From an uncultured Bacteroidales bacterium (GTDB lineage Bacteria; Bacteroidota; Bacteroidia; Bacteroidales; Muribaculaceae), in contig CACYSG010000002.1 in assembly GCA_902776955.1 (NCBI GenBank), positions 1 to 64,000 on the forward strand: 64,000 nucleotides of DNA, read 5' to 3'. A program made the position numbers and the translations under genes. The notes under the pieces are model-generated. The model worked only from the letters and a program-made list of their open reading frames with translations, was not told the DNA's origin and did no database searches. Each line of letters opens with the position of its first letter. Position 1 is the first letter of the stretch. Positions 8,527 to 17,627 of the stretch are shown piece after piece.

Positions 8527-8542
8527 TATAAACCTTAGCGGT

Positions 8543-9085
8543 TTAGTGTGGGGGCAGGGTGTTGAGGGTAGCGATGAGTTGGTCGGGGGTGCGGGCGACG
8601 ATTGAGCGGTTGAGGTTCTTACCGCGTCCAAAGGGGGAGTGGTACAAGACATCGAGTTGAGCAACCATTGAATCGAACATGCCATCGAGGTCAGCGACAA
8701 TGATGGGACGATGATCGTCATTGCCAATACACATGATACAGATGGTGGAAATCCACTCGTCGAGTGTGCCTATACCGCCAGGTAGTACAACAAACACATT
8801 GCCATGTTCAATCATGTACTGCTTGCGTTCTTGCAGGTCTCTAGTGGCAACCATCTCGTCACACAATGGTTCGGAAAGGTGAGAAAACACTGCCGGGAGC
8901 ACGCCCACAATGCGCCCGCCCGCCTCGTGGACAGCCTGGGCGGTGGCATGCATGAGCCCTTGATCGGCACCGCCATAAATCAAGGTGTGGCCGTTTTCCC
9001 CTATCCACTGGCCTAACATGGTGGCCAATTGCAGATACTTGTTGTCTAAATTGTCTTGTGCACTACAGTAAACGACGATATTCAT
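8543..9085 (-). CDS. LOG-family (TIGR00730) Rossmann-fold protein, nucleotide phosphoribohydrolase-like
   Basis: 180 residues, normal length for the family. It has YGGADQGLM near residues 37-45 and the signature PGGIGTLDE (102-110), which binds the nucleotide phosphate and carries the catalytic glutamate. Proteins of this family cleave the N-glycosidic bond of nucleoside 5'-monophosphates such as cytokinin ribotides or AMP; older annotations say lysine decarboxylase. Bacterial role here is uncertain. It is cytoplasmic and is followed by birA on the same strand with a 27-bp gap. Confidence 0.9.
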   Translation of the reverse strand: MNIVVYCSAQDNLDNKYLQLATMLGQWIGENGHTLIYGGADQGLMHATAQAVHEAGGRIVGVLPAVFSHLSEPLCDEMVATRDLQERKQYMIEHGNVFVVLPGGIGTLDEWISTICIMCIGNDDHRPIIVADLDGMFDSMVAQLDVLYHSPFGRGKNLNRSIVARTPDQLIATLNTLPPH

Positions 9086-9112
9086 ATTTTTTAGTTTTTA
9101 GTTTTCAGTTTT

Positions 9113-9865
9113 CTAAAGGCTAACGCCTGAGATGATGTGCTTGACTTGCTTGAAGAGGTAGTCGTGGCGGGTGCCGTCGTCGTGGAGGAGGGTGAGAGTG
9201 CCGTCGGGGGCGATGCCGGCGACGCTGGCCATGAAACGGCGGCCGGTGGCGTCCTCCCAGGGGTGCTGCTGGCCGTCGTTGCGGTAGAGGGCGGTCATGT
9301 AACGCTCGTGCAGGTCGCGGCGGGCGTCGTCATCGGCCAGTGAGTCCACCAGCTGCTCGATGCGTGAGCAGACGCGCTTCAACAGGGCCATCAGGTCGTG
9401 TTCGCGGCCTGTGATGTTGATGAGTGAGACGGGGTTAGGGGCGTCGCTCAGGAAGCGCTCCTGGTTGACATTGATGCCGATGCCCACGATGCAGGTGGCG
9501 ATATCGGTGCCGTCGAGGGAATTCTCCAAGAGCATGCCGCAGACCTTCTTGTCCTGCCAATAGACGTCGTTGGGCCACTTGACGGAGAAGCCGTCGCCCG
9601 CCTCGCCCGTCAGCGCCTCGACGACGGCCAGTGCCGCCGCCTCGCTCAGGTAGAACTGGTCGCGGGCCTTGACGGGCGGTCGCTTGAGCAACAGGGAGAA
9701 CGTGAGGTTCTTGCCGTCCTCGCTTTCCCAGGAATTGCCTTTCTGGCCACGACCGGCGGTTTGGCTAGGCGTGTAAATGACTGTACCGCCCGGCAGTGTT
9801 GCTGCCAAGCGGGACAGGTAGGTGTTGGTGCTAGCCGTCTGGCTGACCTTGATGTAGTGTGGCAT
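9113..9865 (-). CDS. birA: Biotin--[acetyl-CoA-carboxylase] ligase
   Basis: 250 residues. Catalytic-domain-only BirA: the biotinyl-AMP loop GRGQKG is at 38-43 and the KWPNDV motif near 98-103. The N-terminal helix-turn-helix of the E. coli repressor form is absent, so it should biotinylate carrier proteins without repressing biotin genes. SDGTRH-like C-terminal SH3-type domain is visible. It lies on the same strand as the LOG gene downstream and tsaE upstream, which are separated from it by a 100-bp stretch of short AT-rich repeats. Confidence 0.93.
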   Translation of the reverse strand: MPHYIKVSQTASTNTYLSRLAATLPGGTVIYTPSQTAGRGQKGNSWESEDGKNLTFSLLLKRPPVKARDQFYLSEAAALAVVEALTGEAGDGFSVKWPNDVYWQDKKVCGMLLENSLDGTDIATCIVGIGINVNQERFLSDAPNPVSLINITGREHDLMALLKRVCSRIEQLVDSLADDDARRDLHERYMTALYRNDGQQHPWEDATGRRFMASVAGIAPDGTLTLLHDDGTRHDYLFKQVKHIISGVSL

Positions 9866-9867
9866 GT

Positions 9868-9975
9868 TAGTTTTTAGTTTTTAGTCCCTAGTTTCTAGTT
9901 TCTAGTCCCTAGTTTCTAGTCCCTAGTCCTAAGACTTTAGACTTTAGACTTTAGACTTTAGACTTTAGACGTTAG
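9868..9975. repeat. Short tandem repeats (TAGTTTCTAGTCCC and 7-bp GACTTTA units)
   Basis: Between tsaE and birA are about seven TAGTYYYTAGTTT-like units followed by five perfect GACTTTA units (about 9931-9968) that run into the last codons of tsaE. A low-complexity tract with no other visible signal. Confidence 0.8.
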
Positions 9976-10417
9976 AGGGGAGGGTCATTTTGAGGGTGCG
10001 GCTGTTGTCGTCGTTGACGGTGATGTCGACGCGCACGGTGTCGTCGGGCAGCAGGCCGTCGATGCGCTCGGGCCACTCAATGAAGCACAGGGCTCCGCTG
10101 TCGAAGTAGTCTTCGGCGCCCAGGTCAACGGCTTCTTCCTCCTTCTCGAGGCGGTAGCAGTCGAAGTGGTAGATGAGTTCGGCAGTGGTGTCGCTGCGGT
10201 ACTCGTTGATGATGGCAAACGAGGGCGAATTGGTCGGGTCGCTTTCCACGCCCAGTTGCTTGCAGAGCGCGTTGATGAACGTCGTCTTGCCAGCGCCCAT
10301 CTCGCCATAGAAGGCATAGACCGTCAGGTCGCCCATCTCGGTCATGAACTTGTAGGCGGCATCGTCGATGGCCTCCAGATTGGGAATCGGTATCTCGATA
10401 ATTCTAGCTTCTTTCAT
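9965..10417 (-). CDS. tsaE: tRNA threonylcarbamoyladenosine biosynthesis ATPase TsaE
   Basis: 150 residues, normal length. Walker A is GEMGAGKTT (38-46), and the family motif FIEWPERI lies near 112-119. TsaE is the ATPase that works with TsaB and TsaD to make t6A37 on ANN-decoding tRNAs. Directly downstream of porX on the same strand, separated by an 80-bp gap filled with 9-bp repeats. Confidence 0.94.
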   Translation of the reverse strand: MKEARIIEIPIPNLEAIDDAAYKFMTEMGDLTVYAFYGEMGAGKTTFINALCKQLGVESDPTNSPSFAIINEYRSDTTAELIYHFDCYRLEKEEEAVDLGAEDYFDSGALCFIEWPERIDGLLPDDTVRVDITVNDDNSRTLKMTLPSNV

Positions 10418-10437
10418 TTTTTTCTCGTTGTTTTTAA

Positions 10438-10483
10438 TAGTGGCTATAGTGGCTATAGTGACTATAGTGGCTATAGTGATTAT
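10438..10483. repeat. 9-bp tandem repeat (AGTGRCTAT) x5
   Basis: Five units of AGTGGCTAT/AGTGACTAT between tsaE and porX. The same 9-bp unit recurs at 43284-43327, 33 kb away. Confidence 0.85.
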
Positions 10484-10497
10484 GGTTTTAGAGTGGT

Positions 10498-12042
10498 TTA
10501 CTTGGGTGAGAGAGTCACGATGGGCACGAGCATCTCTTCCATGGAGATGCCGCCGTGCTGGAACGTGTCGTTGTAGTAGGAAACGTAGTAGTTGTAGTTG
10601 TTGGGATAGGCGAAGAAGTCACGGTTCATCGCGAAGATGTAGGTGCTCGAGATGTTGGGAGCGGGCAGGCCTACACGCTTGGGCTGCTTGATCTCGTACA
10701 CCTGCTTGCCGTTGTAAGTCAGGCTCTTGCCCACCTTGTAACGCAGGTTGGTGTTGATGTTCTTGTCGCCGATGACGTTGATGGGACGGTCAACCTTGAT
10801 GGTGCCGTGGTCGGTGGTGAGGACGACCTTGTAGCCGTTCTCGGCCATGAGCTTGAAGATGTCGAGGACATTGGAGTTCTTGAACCAAGAGACGGTCACC
10901 GAGCGGTATGCCTCGTCGCTGTTAGCCAGCTCGCGTATCATCTTGGACTCGGTGCGGGCATGGGACAGCATGTCCACAAAGTTGAACACCAGCACGTTGA
11001 GTTCATAGTTCTTGAACATGCCGAAGTTCTGCATCAGCTTCTCGCCGGCAGCACTGTCGTTCATCTTGCTGTAGGAGAAGTGTACCTTGCGGCGGTAACG
11101 GTCGAGCAGCGTCTGGATGAGCGGCGCCTCGTTCAGGTTCTTGCCCTCCTCGCTCTCCTCGTCGACCCACAGATCGGGGAACATGCGCTCGATGTCCACG
11201 GGCATCAGTCCCGAGAAGATGGCGTTGCGGGCATACTGTGTGGCGGTGGGCAGGATGGTGGTGTAGAGTTCCTCGCTCTCGATATTGTAGTAGTCGGCGA
11301 GCAGCGGGCTGACGGTGCGCCACTGGTCAAGCCTGAAGTTGTCGATGACGACAAAGCACACCTTCTCGCCCTTGTCGAGCAGCGGCAGCACTTTGGTCTT
11401 GAACAGCTCGTTGCTGCGCAAGGGGTGCTCGGGCTGCGTGAGCCAGCTCTCGTAGTTGCGCTTGACGAACTTGGCAAAGGCGTTGTTGGCCTCGACCTTC
11501 TGCATCTTGAGCATCTCGTCCATCTGGGTGTCGGTGTTGGAGAGCGTCAGCTCCCAGCGAACGAGGGTGCTGTAGAGTTCATACCAGTCCTCGATGGTCT
11601 GTGCCGAGTTGATCATCTGTCCGATGCGCATGAATTCCTGCTGATAGTCGCCTGTCACCTTCTGGGCAATCAGGGCGTCGCTGTGCAGGTTCTTCTTGAT
11701 GGACAGGAGGATTTGCATCGGGTTGACCGGCTTGATGAGGTAGTCGGCAATCTCGCTACCGATGGCCTGGTTCATGATGTCTTCCTCCTCGCTCTTGGTG
11801 ATCATGATGACGGGGACGTTGGGCTGCAATACCTTGATGCGCTGCAGCGCTTCCAGGCCGCTGATGCCCGGCATGTTCTCGTCGAGGATGATGAGGTTGA
11901 AAATCTGGTTGTTTAATGCGTCGAGAGCATCGCGACCGTTGGTGACGGTTTCGACCTCATAGCCCTTGTTCTCGAGGAACAGGATGTGCGGCTTCAAGAG
12001 ATCGATCTCGTCATCGGCCCACAAAATTCTTTCTTTACTCAT
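10498..12042 (-). CDS. porX: Type IX secretion response regulator PorX (receiver + PglZ/alkaline phosphatase-like)
   Basis: 514 residues. The receiver domain (1-120) has the acid pair D10/D11, phosphoacceptor D54 (LDENMPG) and the lysine in YLIKP. The remaining domain is PglZ/alkaline phosphatase-like, with [10 protein letters not shown], a TTDHGT metal-site motif and SHARTESKM. PorX is the regulator paired with the PorY kinase that controls type IX secretion genes in Porphyromonas. It is next to porW (12-bp gap) and upstream of tsaE, which supports the assignment. No porY is present in the window. Confidence 0.93.
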   Translation of the reverse strand: MSKERILWADDEIDLLKPHILFLENKGYEVETVTNGRDALDALNNQIFNLIILDENMPGISGLEALQRIKVLQPNVPVIMITKSEEEDIMNQAIGSEIADYLIKPVNPMQILLSIKKNLHSDALIAQKVTGDYQQEFMRIGQMINSAQTIEDWYELYSTLVRWELTLSNTDTQMDEMLKMQKVEANNAFAKFVKRNYESWLTQPEHPLRSNELFKTKVLPLLDKGEKVCFVVIDNFRLDQWRTVSPLLADYYNIESEELYTTILPTATQYARNAIFSGLMPVDIERMFPDLWVDEESEEGKNLNEAPLIQTLLDRYRRKVHFSYSKMNDSAAGEKLMQNFGMFKNYELNVLVFNFVDMLSHARTESKMIRELANSDEAYRSVTVSWFKNSNVLDIFKLMAENGYKVVLTTDHGTIKVDRPINVIGDKNINTNLRYKVGKSLTYNGKQVYEIKQPKRVGLPAPNISSTYIFAMNRDFFAYPNNYNYYVSYYNDTFQHGGISMEEMLVPIVTLSPK

Positions 12043-12054
12043 ATACTGTTGTTG

Positions 12055-15000
12055 TTAATCTTTCTCCTTGTCGGGTTGGGTGGTGGGAGGAGCCGGAGCG
12101 GTCGGGTTGTCCGGAGTGGTCGGGCTGGCCGGGTTAGATGGTCTAGATGGTCTAGATTGACTAGATTGGCTAGAGGGGCTAGACTGACTAGATTGACTAG
12201 ATTGACTAGAGGGGCTGGACTGTTGGCTAGACTGGCTTGGAGTGGATGAGCCGCCGGATTGTCTGGCCTGGTTCTTGCGCTCCTCGTTGCGGGCGTTAGC
12301 CTCCTCCTTGCGCTGTTGGGCCTTTTCTTTGCGTTCCTGTTCTCGCTCCTTTTGCCGTTGTTTGCGCTCCTGTTCGCGGGCCTTGGCCTGCTCCTTGCGC
12401 TCCTTCTGCTTCTGTTTGCGTTCGCGTTCACGCTCCTTGGCTTTCTCCTTGCGCTCCTTTTCGCGCTGTTTAGCCAGTTCCTTGCGCTCTTTGGCCTTGT
12501 CCTTGCGGGCTTGCTCCTTAGCCTTCTTGGCATCCTTCTTGGCCTGCTCTGCGGCCTTATAGGCAGCCTTTGCCGAGTCTTCACGCCACTTGTAGCGGAA
12601 GTCGCGCTCTTTCTCTTTCTCCTTCTCGGCTTGCTCGATGGAGTCTTGCTCGGCTATCTCTTCAATGCGAGCCAGCTTGCGCTGGTGCTTCTGTTCCTTC
12701 TTGATGCTGTCGTCAATCTCCTTTTGACGCTTGCGTTCTTCCTTCTCGCGCTTCTTGGCTTCGCGTTCGAGCTGCTTGAGGTGCTCTTCCTCGGCGCGTT
12801 CCTGTGCCTTGAGCTCCTTCTCGCTCAAGGGAGCCTGGGTGGTCGTCGGGGTAGCCGTTGACCTGTCGCGGTAGCTGTCGGCCTTGATTTGCTTGCGCTC
12901 GGCTTCCTGGCGAGCCTTCTCTTCGGCCTCAAGTCGTGCCTGTTCGGCGGCTTCGGCCTCGAGACGCGCCTTCTCCTCGGCTTCCTCGCGTGCCTTCTCT
13001 TCGGCATCGCGTTTGGCGAGTTCGGCGGCTTCTCGCTCCATCTGTTCGTACTCGAGGCGCGCTTTCTCGCGCTCGGCAGCGGCCTGAGCCTCGGCCTCCT
13101 CCATCGCCTTCTTCTCTTCCTCGTCAAGTTCCTTCTTCTCGAGGTCGCTGTGCTCCTTGTCGTTCTTCTCCTCCAGGTAGTTGAAGTAGTCCTCAAAGGT
13201 GCGTCCCTCGTTCAAGAGCAGGTTGAAGTTATCCACACTGATGATGACATAGTGCACCTGTCGGGGCACGTTGATGCTCTGGTCCTGCTCAAAGGCCGTG
13301 CGGTAGTGGGTGGCTTCCTTGAAGTCGTCCAATCCCTTGACCACCAGCAGACCCAGCGTACCGAAGTTCATCTGCTCGATATCATAGTCCTTGACCTTGA
13401 AGGCATTGAAGTTGTGTCTTGCTACCTCATAGAGCAGCATGTTGCTGTTCACGCTGTCCAGGGGGAAGAGCAGGATGAACACCTGCGGCTTGTCGTTGTC
13501 CTCGGCAAACGGCGTGAAGGTGCGCTCCAGATCCTGGGGCGTCGTGTCGTTGCTCAGGCGAGTGGTCCACAGCATGCCGCGCACGTTGCTGCCACCGCCC
13601 TCGAGCCTGCGTCCCTGGTTGAGCTGCTTGACAATCTCGGAGGCGACAGGCGTGATGTCGGTCTGCGGATAGCGTTGCAGCATGTCCTTGAGCGTCTCCT
13701 TGAATTTCTCGTGGTTCTTCTCGGTCAGGTAGCTCAACGCGTCGATGAACATGAACTTAGGCATGATCTTGGAGAGCGGATACTTGCGCATCATCTCGGC
13801 ATAGGCCTCGTGCACGCCATCATGGTCGTTGGACAGGTAGCTGGCATAGGCTGCCTCGTACATCTGCTCCTGGTCATTGTTCATGTTCTTGAGGTTCTCC
13901 AAATAGTTGGGATCCTGCATCGCCATGCCATATTTCGATTCGGGGAATTCAATCAGGATGCTGTCCCGATAGGGTTGGGCGTCGGCATCCTGCCCGTTGC
14001 GCATGAACATCATATACATGTTGTAGAATACGTCCAGGCGGTAGGTGTTGTCGGGGTAACGCTCCAACAGCTGTCCGAACTCATAAGCCGCGGCATCGTA
14101 GTCCTCCATCTTGTCCTTGAGGATGATGCCCATGTTGTAGAGACCCTCCTGGATGATCTCGTGGGCCTGCTGGATATCCTCCTCGGTCTTGGGAATCTGC
14201 TTGAGGTAGTATTCCTCGAAGTGCGGATCTTCGGCGCGCTTCAATGCCTCGACGTCGACCTGAACCGTATCGCCGTTTTCATTGACGACGACGCTGTCGG
14301 CGAGTGCAAGCAGAGCGCTGTCGGCTTCCTCGTCGTCAAACGAGAAGGTCGATTTGTTGTAGCGGCGCCAGTTGTCCTCGAGTTTGCGGCTACCCCATTG
14401 TTTCTGGAACTGGGTCTTACCGGCGTTCTTGGTGGCGGCGTTATAGAAGTACCATGAGTTATCGGTGTTCATCGAGTAGGACGCCGGGGAGTTGCCACGG
14501 TCCTGAAGTTGGCTGCCCCTGGCATCCTGCTGGGCCAGGTACTCCTCGCGCTCGGCGGCCTCTTTCTCCTCTTTTTCCTTTTTCTTGAGCTCTTCAATAA
14601 TCTTGGCGATGACGGCTTTCTGCTCCTCGGGAGTCATGGCAGCCAGTTCCAGCAGCGAGTCTTGGAGGGTCACGTTCTGGGAATATACGGCCAACTCATC
14701 GAGCACGTCACTGCGCTTCTTGAGCATCTGGTAGTTGGGATAGTCCTCGTTGACCAGGGGGATAGCCTCGGCATAGCAGGGCTGTGCGAAGTCATACTGC
14801 CTGCGTGCGAAGTAGATGCCGCCCAAGGCGATCTGGCTGATGGCTTTGTCCACGCCATTGCGGGTGCTCTTCTCGGCCGCCAGCTTATAGTTCTCGATGG
14901 CATTGAGCGTATCACCGTGTGAGAGGTAGAGGTTACCGATGGCGTAATAGACCTGGTCGAGATACTCCTTGTTGCGGTCGTAGCGGGTCATGCGCTTCAA

Positions 15001-15921
15001 CGCCTTGACCTCGCTGGCGATGTTGGTGCCCTCATAGACGGCGCTCTGCTTGATGCGAGCGTTGAATTTCGTGCGGTAGGTAAGGCTGCTGCCGCTACCG
15101 GCCTGCTTGTAGGCCAGGTAGGCGTTGTGCTTGTCACCGACATCCTCATAGAGTTGGCCGAGCAGGAAGCACATGCGCGACTTTTGACTACCCTTGAAGC
15201 CCCTGATTGCCTTGGCCAGATAGGGGATGGCCGCTTCGGGTTGCTGGTCCTTGATGTAATAGTCGGCAAAGGCGGCGTTGGCCAGCGCCCTTACCCGCTT
15301 GTTGGTGATTTCGTCGAGGTGTACGTGTGAGAGCACGTTGTCGGCTTCGGCAGGCCATCCCATGGCGCAGTAGCACAAGGCCTCGCGCACTTGACATTCC
15401 TGGACGAGGTCTTTTTTCCAGGTGAAGTGTCGGGTGATGTAACGGAAGGTGGCTGCGGCGTCGAGGAAGTCGCCCTTCATGTACTGGGCCTTGGCCAGCA
15501 GGTACCACGCGTTGTGCAGGTAGGGGTTGTACTCGTCGCGTGCGAGCCATTCCTGGTACTTGGCATCGCGTCCCTTGCCGCTCTTGCGTTTGGGCTTCTT
15601 CTTGATGGAGTGCAGGGTGATGGCCTTTTCCATCTTCTCGATGGTGCGCTCAAAACTGCCCGACGGCTGCGGTGCCTTGGGGTTAGTGCGAGCCTCGGCG
15701 GGATGCATGAGCAGGCGCTGCGAGTAATCGTCCTCGTAGGCGTCCATCATCGCCTTCATCTGCTCGTCATAGTTGGTCTTGCCGTTGAAGTAGACGTTAT
15801 ATTTGGTCGTGAAAGACTGCCAAAAACGGGACCTCGCGGTGTTGGTCTTGTTGCTGCATGCAGCAAGCGCGACCACCATCGCGATAATGACTACCGGTAT
15901 GAAACGTCTGGTTCTGTTCAA
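12055..15921 (-). CDS. porW: Type IX secretion lipoprotein PorW/SprE-like, TPR, with long charged tail
   Basis: About 1288 residues if started at TTG 15921, which gives a clean lipoprotein signal (RRFIPVVIIAMVVALAAC, Cys22); upstream in-frame ATGs would read through the neighbouring gene and hide the signal. The N-terminal half is TPR-rich and PorW-like (FWQSFTTKYNVYFNGKTNYDE, then repeated helical pairs). From about residue 950 to 1230 the protein becomes an A/E/K/R-rich coiled coil, and it ends in serine/glutamine repeats (SSQ) encoded by 9-bp units, then a proline/threonine tail. PorW is an outer-membrane lipoprotein linking the PorLM motor to PorKN and other type IX parts. The charged tail makes this protein much longer than the Porphyromonas version. 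Adjacent porX supports the call. The start codon is the weak point. Confidence 0.82.
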   Translation of the reverse strand: MNRTRRFIPVVIIAMVVALAACSNKTNTARSRFWQSFTTKYNVYFNGKTNYDEQMKAMMDAYEDDYSQRLLMHPAEARTNPKAPQPSGSFERTIEKMEKAITLHSIKKKPKRKSGKGRDAKYQEWLARDEYNPYLHNAWYLLAKAQYMKGDFLDAAATFRYITRHFTWKKDLVQECQVREALCYCAMGWPAEADNVLSHVHLDEITNKRVRALANAAFADYYIKDQQPEAAIPYLAKAIRGFKGSQKSRMCFLLGQLYEDVGDKHNAYLAYKQAGSGSSLTYRTKFNARIKQSAVYEGTNIASEVKALKRMTRYDRNKEYLDQVYYAIGNLYLSHGDTLNAIENYKLAAEKSTRNGVDKAISQIALGGIYFARRQYDFAQPCYAEAIPLVNEDYPNYQMLKKRSDVLDELAVYSQNVTLQDSLLELAAMTPEEQKAVIAKIIEELKKKEKEEKEAAEREEYLAQQDARGSQLQDRGNSPASYSMNTDNSWYFYNAATKNAGKTQFQKQWGSRKLEDNWRRYNKSTFSFDDEEADSALLALADSVVVNENGDTVQVDVEALKRAEDPHFEEYYLKQIPKTEEDIQQAHEIIQEGLYNMGIILKDKMEDYDAAAYEFGQLLERYPDNTYRLDVFYNMYMMFMRNGQDADAQPYRDSILIEFPESKYGMAMQDPNYLENLKNMNNDQEQMYEAAYASYLSNDHDGVHEAYAEMMRKYPLSKIMPKFMFIDALSYLTEKNHEKFKETLKDMLQRYPQTDITPVASEIVKQLNQGRRLEGGGSNVRGMLWTTRLSNDTTPQDLERTFTPFAEDNDKPQVFILLFPLDSVNSNMLLYEVARHNFNAFKVKDYDIEQMNFGTLGLLVVKGLDDFKEATHYRTAFEQDQSINVPRQVHYVIISVDNFNLLLNEGRTFEDYFNYLEEKNDKEHSDLEKKELDEEEKKAMEEAEAQAAAEREKARLEYEQMEREAAELAKRDAEEKAREEAEEKARLEAEAAEQARLEAEEKARQEAERKQIKADSYRDRSTATPTTTQAPLSEKELKAQERAEEEHLKQLEREAKKREKEERKRQKEIDDSIKKEQKHQRKLARIEEIAEQDSIEQAEKEKEKERDFRYKWREDSAKAAYKAAEQAKKDAKKAKEQARKDKAKERKELAKQREKERKEKAKERERERKQKQKERKEQAKAREQERKQRQKEREQERKEKAQQRKEEANARNEERKNQARQSGGSSTPSQSSQQSSPSSQSSQSSQSSPSSQSSQSRPSRPSNPASPTTPDNPTAPAPPTTQPDKEKD
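12121..12240. repeat. 9-bp tandem repeats (TAGATTGAC-type) in porW tail
   Basis: About a dozen 9-bp units such as TAGATTGAC, TAGATTGGC and TAGAGGGGC, in frame, coding SSQ/SSP triplets of the PorW C-terminus. Confidence 0.85.
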
Positions 15922-15971
15922 CGTCAGTCGATTATTGTTGTCGGTATTATATAAACGAGCCTTTTGATGTT

Positions 15972-16424
15972 TTATTGCGTTGACGCGTGATGTTCGCCGG
16001 CCAGTTGCATGAATTCCTGCCTGATGGCCGCTGGCATCGTCAGTCCGCGATGCTTGATGCTCTGCCCCCATCCTAGCAGGTCGGCGGGCTGGAGAGTGTA
16101 GAGCACATCGCGCCACTGCTCCTCCTCATCGGGGGTGTAGCTGTTCTCGTCACGCCCTGCAAAGCCGTCCAGTTCCTCGTCGTCATAGTAGGTGATTTCC
16201 TGTTTGCACTCGCCCGCGAGAATTTGCTCGCTGGGACAGATGGAGCGAATGCCGCAGGACTCGTCGGTACAGCCCCGTTGGGGCACCAAGTCGCCGCCAT
16301 CGTCATTTTTGGCGGTTTCATCGGCGTTTTCTTCCCCCTTTTTGTGATAGAACAGGCGGTCGATGAGCCACACGATGGCGCCACCCACCACAAGTATCGT
16401 CAACAGTATGATTGCTGGTTTCAT
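15972..16424 (-). CDS. Small single-span membrane protein with cysteine cluster
   Basis: 150 residues from ATG 16424 (MKPAIILLTILVVGG). A start at 16472 is possible, but a TACCTTTG promoter box overlaps it at 16450-16457, so the shorter form is chosen. One membrane helix (about 4-25) precedes an acidic segment, then three cysteines in GCTDESCGIRSIC and a fourth in GECKQE; the C-terminal half is soluble. The spacing C-x4-C-x5-C suggests metal or disulfide chemistry, but I cannot name the family. It lies 50 bp upstream of porW on the same strand and is probably transcribed with it, so a link to type IX secretion is possible but unproven. Confidence 0.75.
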   Translation of the reverse strand: MKPAIILLTILVVGGAIVWLIDRLFYHKKGEENADETAKNDDGGDLVPQRGCTDESCGIRSICPSEQILAGECKQEITYYDDEELDGFAGRDENSYTPDEEEQWRDVLYTLQPADLLGWGQSIKHRGLTMPAAIRQEFMQLAGEHHASTQ

Positions 16425-16449
16425 TGCTATATTACGTATTGCCGAGAGG

Positions 16450-16457
16450 CAAAGGTA
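16450..16457 (-). promoter_or_regulatory. -7 promoter box for the membrane protein/porW/porX cluster
   Basis: TACCTTTG on the minus strand, 26 bp upstream of ATG 16424. It fits TAnnTTTG exactly; no clear -33 TTG was found at 19-21 bp. Confidence 0.5.
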
Positions 16458-16663
16458 GTGCTTTTTTTCCATCGAGGGGCCATGACATCTGATTTTATTA
16501 GCTACCGGATTGTAAAAAAAGACATTAGTCGAGCCGTTGGCCGAATTTCTTTAAGCACGACTGCTGGAGGAGGTTGCAAAACTCATGTTTCTTGATCGCG
16601 CTGCGCGCGAGAAATCAAAAAAATATTAGTTCTCTGGTAAACATCGTTTGTTTATGCCGCAAT

Positions 16664-16822
16664 GCGTCCATATCGTCGTCGGAGGCGATAACCGTCAAGG
16701 GGGTCGCCTTCAGCGACATTCTTATGTACATCCTTACCCGTGGTGATGCTGGCTCTCTCGCTTCGCTCGTTTGCCAGCATTACCACGGGTTACTCAGAGG
16801 CTCGCCCGTTGGGCGAGAGCGG
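16664..16822. repeat. Structured dispersed element, copy A
   Basis: Left part (16664-16712) matches the reverse complement of 26155-26214. Right part contains a 17-bp imperfect stem (CCCGTGGTGATGCTGGC with GCCAGCATTACCACGGG, 16/17 paired) around the loop CTCGCTTCGCTCGTTT, then GGTTACTCAGA and a second hairpin CTCGCCC-GTT-GGGCGAG. Copy B at 26153-26310 keeps loop and flank but has different, still complementary stems. Confidence 0.7.
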
Positions 16823-16825
16823 CCT

Positions 16826-17456
16826 CCAAAGCAAACTCCAAAGCAAACTCCAAAGCAATCTCCAAAACAAGCCTCAAAGCAAGCCTCAAAACAAGCCTCA
16901 AGGCAAGCCCCAAAGCATGTCCCCAAGGCAATCCCCAAAACAAGCCTCAAGACAAGCCTCAAAGCAATCCCCAAAACAAGCCTCAAAGCAATCCCCACAG
17001 CAAGTCTCACAGCAAGTCTCACAGCAAGTCTCAAAGCAAGCCTCAAGACAAGCCTCAAAGCAATCCCCAAAACAAGCCTCAAAGCAATCCCCAAAACAAG
17101 CCTCAAAGCAATCCCCACAGCAAGTCTCACAGCAAGTCTCACAGCAAGTCTCACAGCAAGTCTCACAGCAAGCCTCAAAGCAAGCCTCAAGACAAGCCTC
17201 AAAGCAAGCCTCAAGACAATCCCCAAAGCAAGTCCCAAAATAAGCCTCAAAGCAAGCCTCAAGGCAAGCGCCAAAGCAATCTCTCAAAGCAATCCCAAGA
17301 GCAATCCCCAAAGCAAACATCAAAGCAAACATCAAAACAAGCCTCACAGCAAGTCTCAAAAGCAAGCCTCACGGCAAGCCCCCAAAGTAAGCCTCAAAGC
17401 AAGCCTCAAGGCAAGTCTCAAGGCAAGTCTCAAGACAAGTCCCAGAGCAATCCCTA
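16826..17456. repeat. 12-bp minisatellite (about 52 degenerate units of CAAAGCAAGCCT type)
   Basis: A 630-bp tract of 12-bp units such as CAAAGCAAGCCT, CAAAACAAGCCT and CACAGCAAGTCT. The unit lacks stop codons in several frames on both strands, which produces long lysine/glutamine/serine-rich frames; none has a ribosome site or recognisable domain, so no gene is called. Confidence 0.85.
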
Positions 17457-17627
17457 AGGTGGGTTGGTGTTTATAGTTGGTTATCAATCAATGGATTAGG
17501 GTTGTTAGGCGGGTTTTTATTGGGTGGGTAATTAAAAAAAAATGAGATTTGGGTGTAGTTTTTTGGTTGCAGGGTGCGTCTAAAGGGCAAATGAACATTT
17601 TCAGAACCAATTAAAAAATATAAAATT

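Noticed and set aside
7893-8538. 200-residue frame across the 163-bp repeats
   Set aside because: Consists of the repeat translated three times; the hairpin structure explains the DNA better.
12889-14457. 522-residue frame antisense to porW
   Set aside because: Shadow of the PorW coding sequence.
16574-17476. Several long Lys/Gln/Ser-rich reading frames on both strands
   Set aside because: They arise from a 12-bp minisatellite without stop codons; no ribosome site, domain or codon bias.
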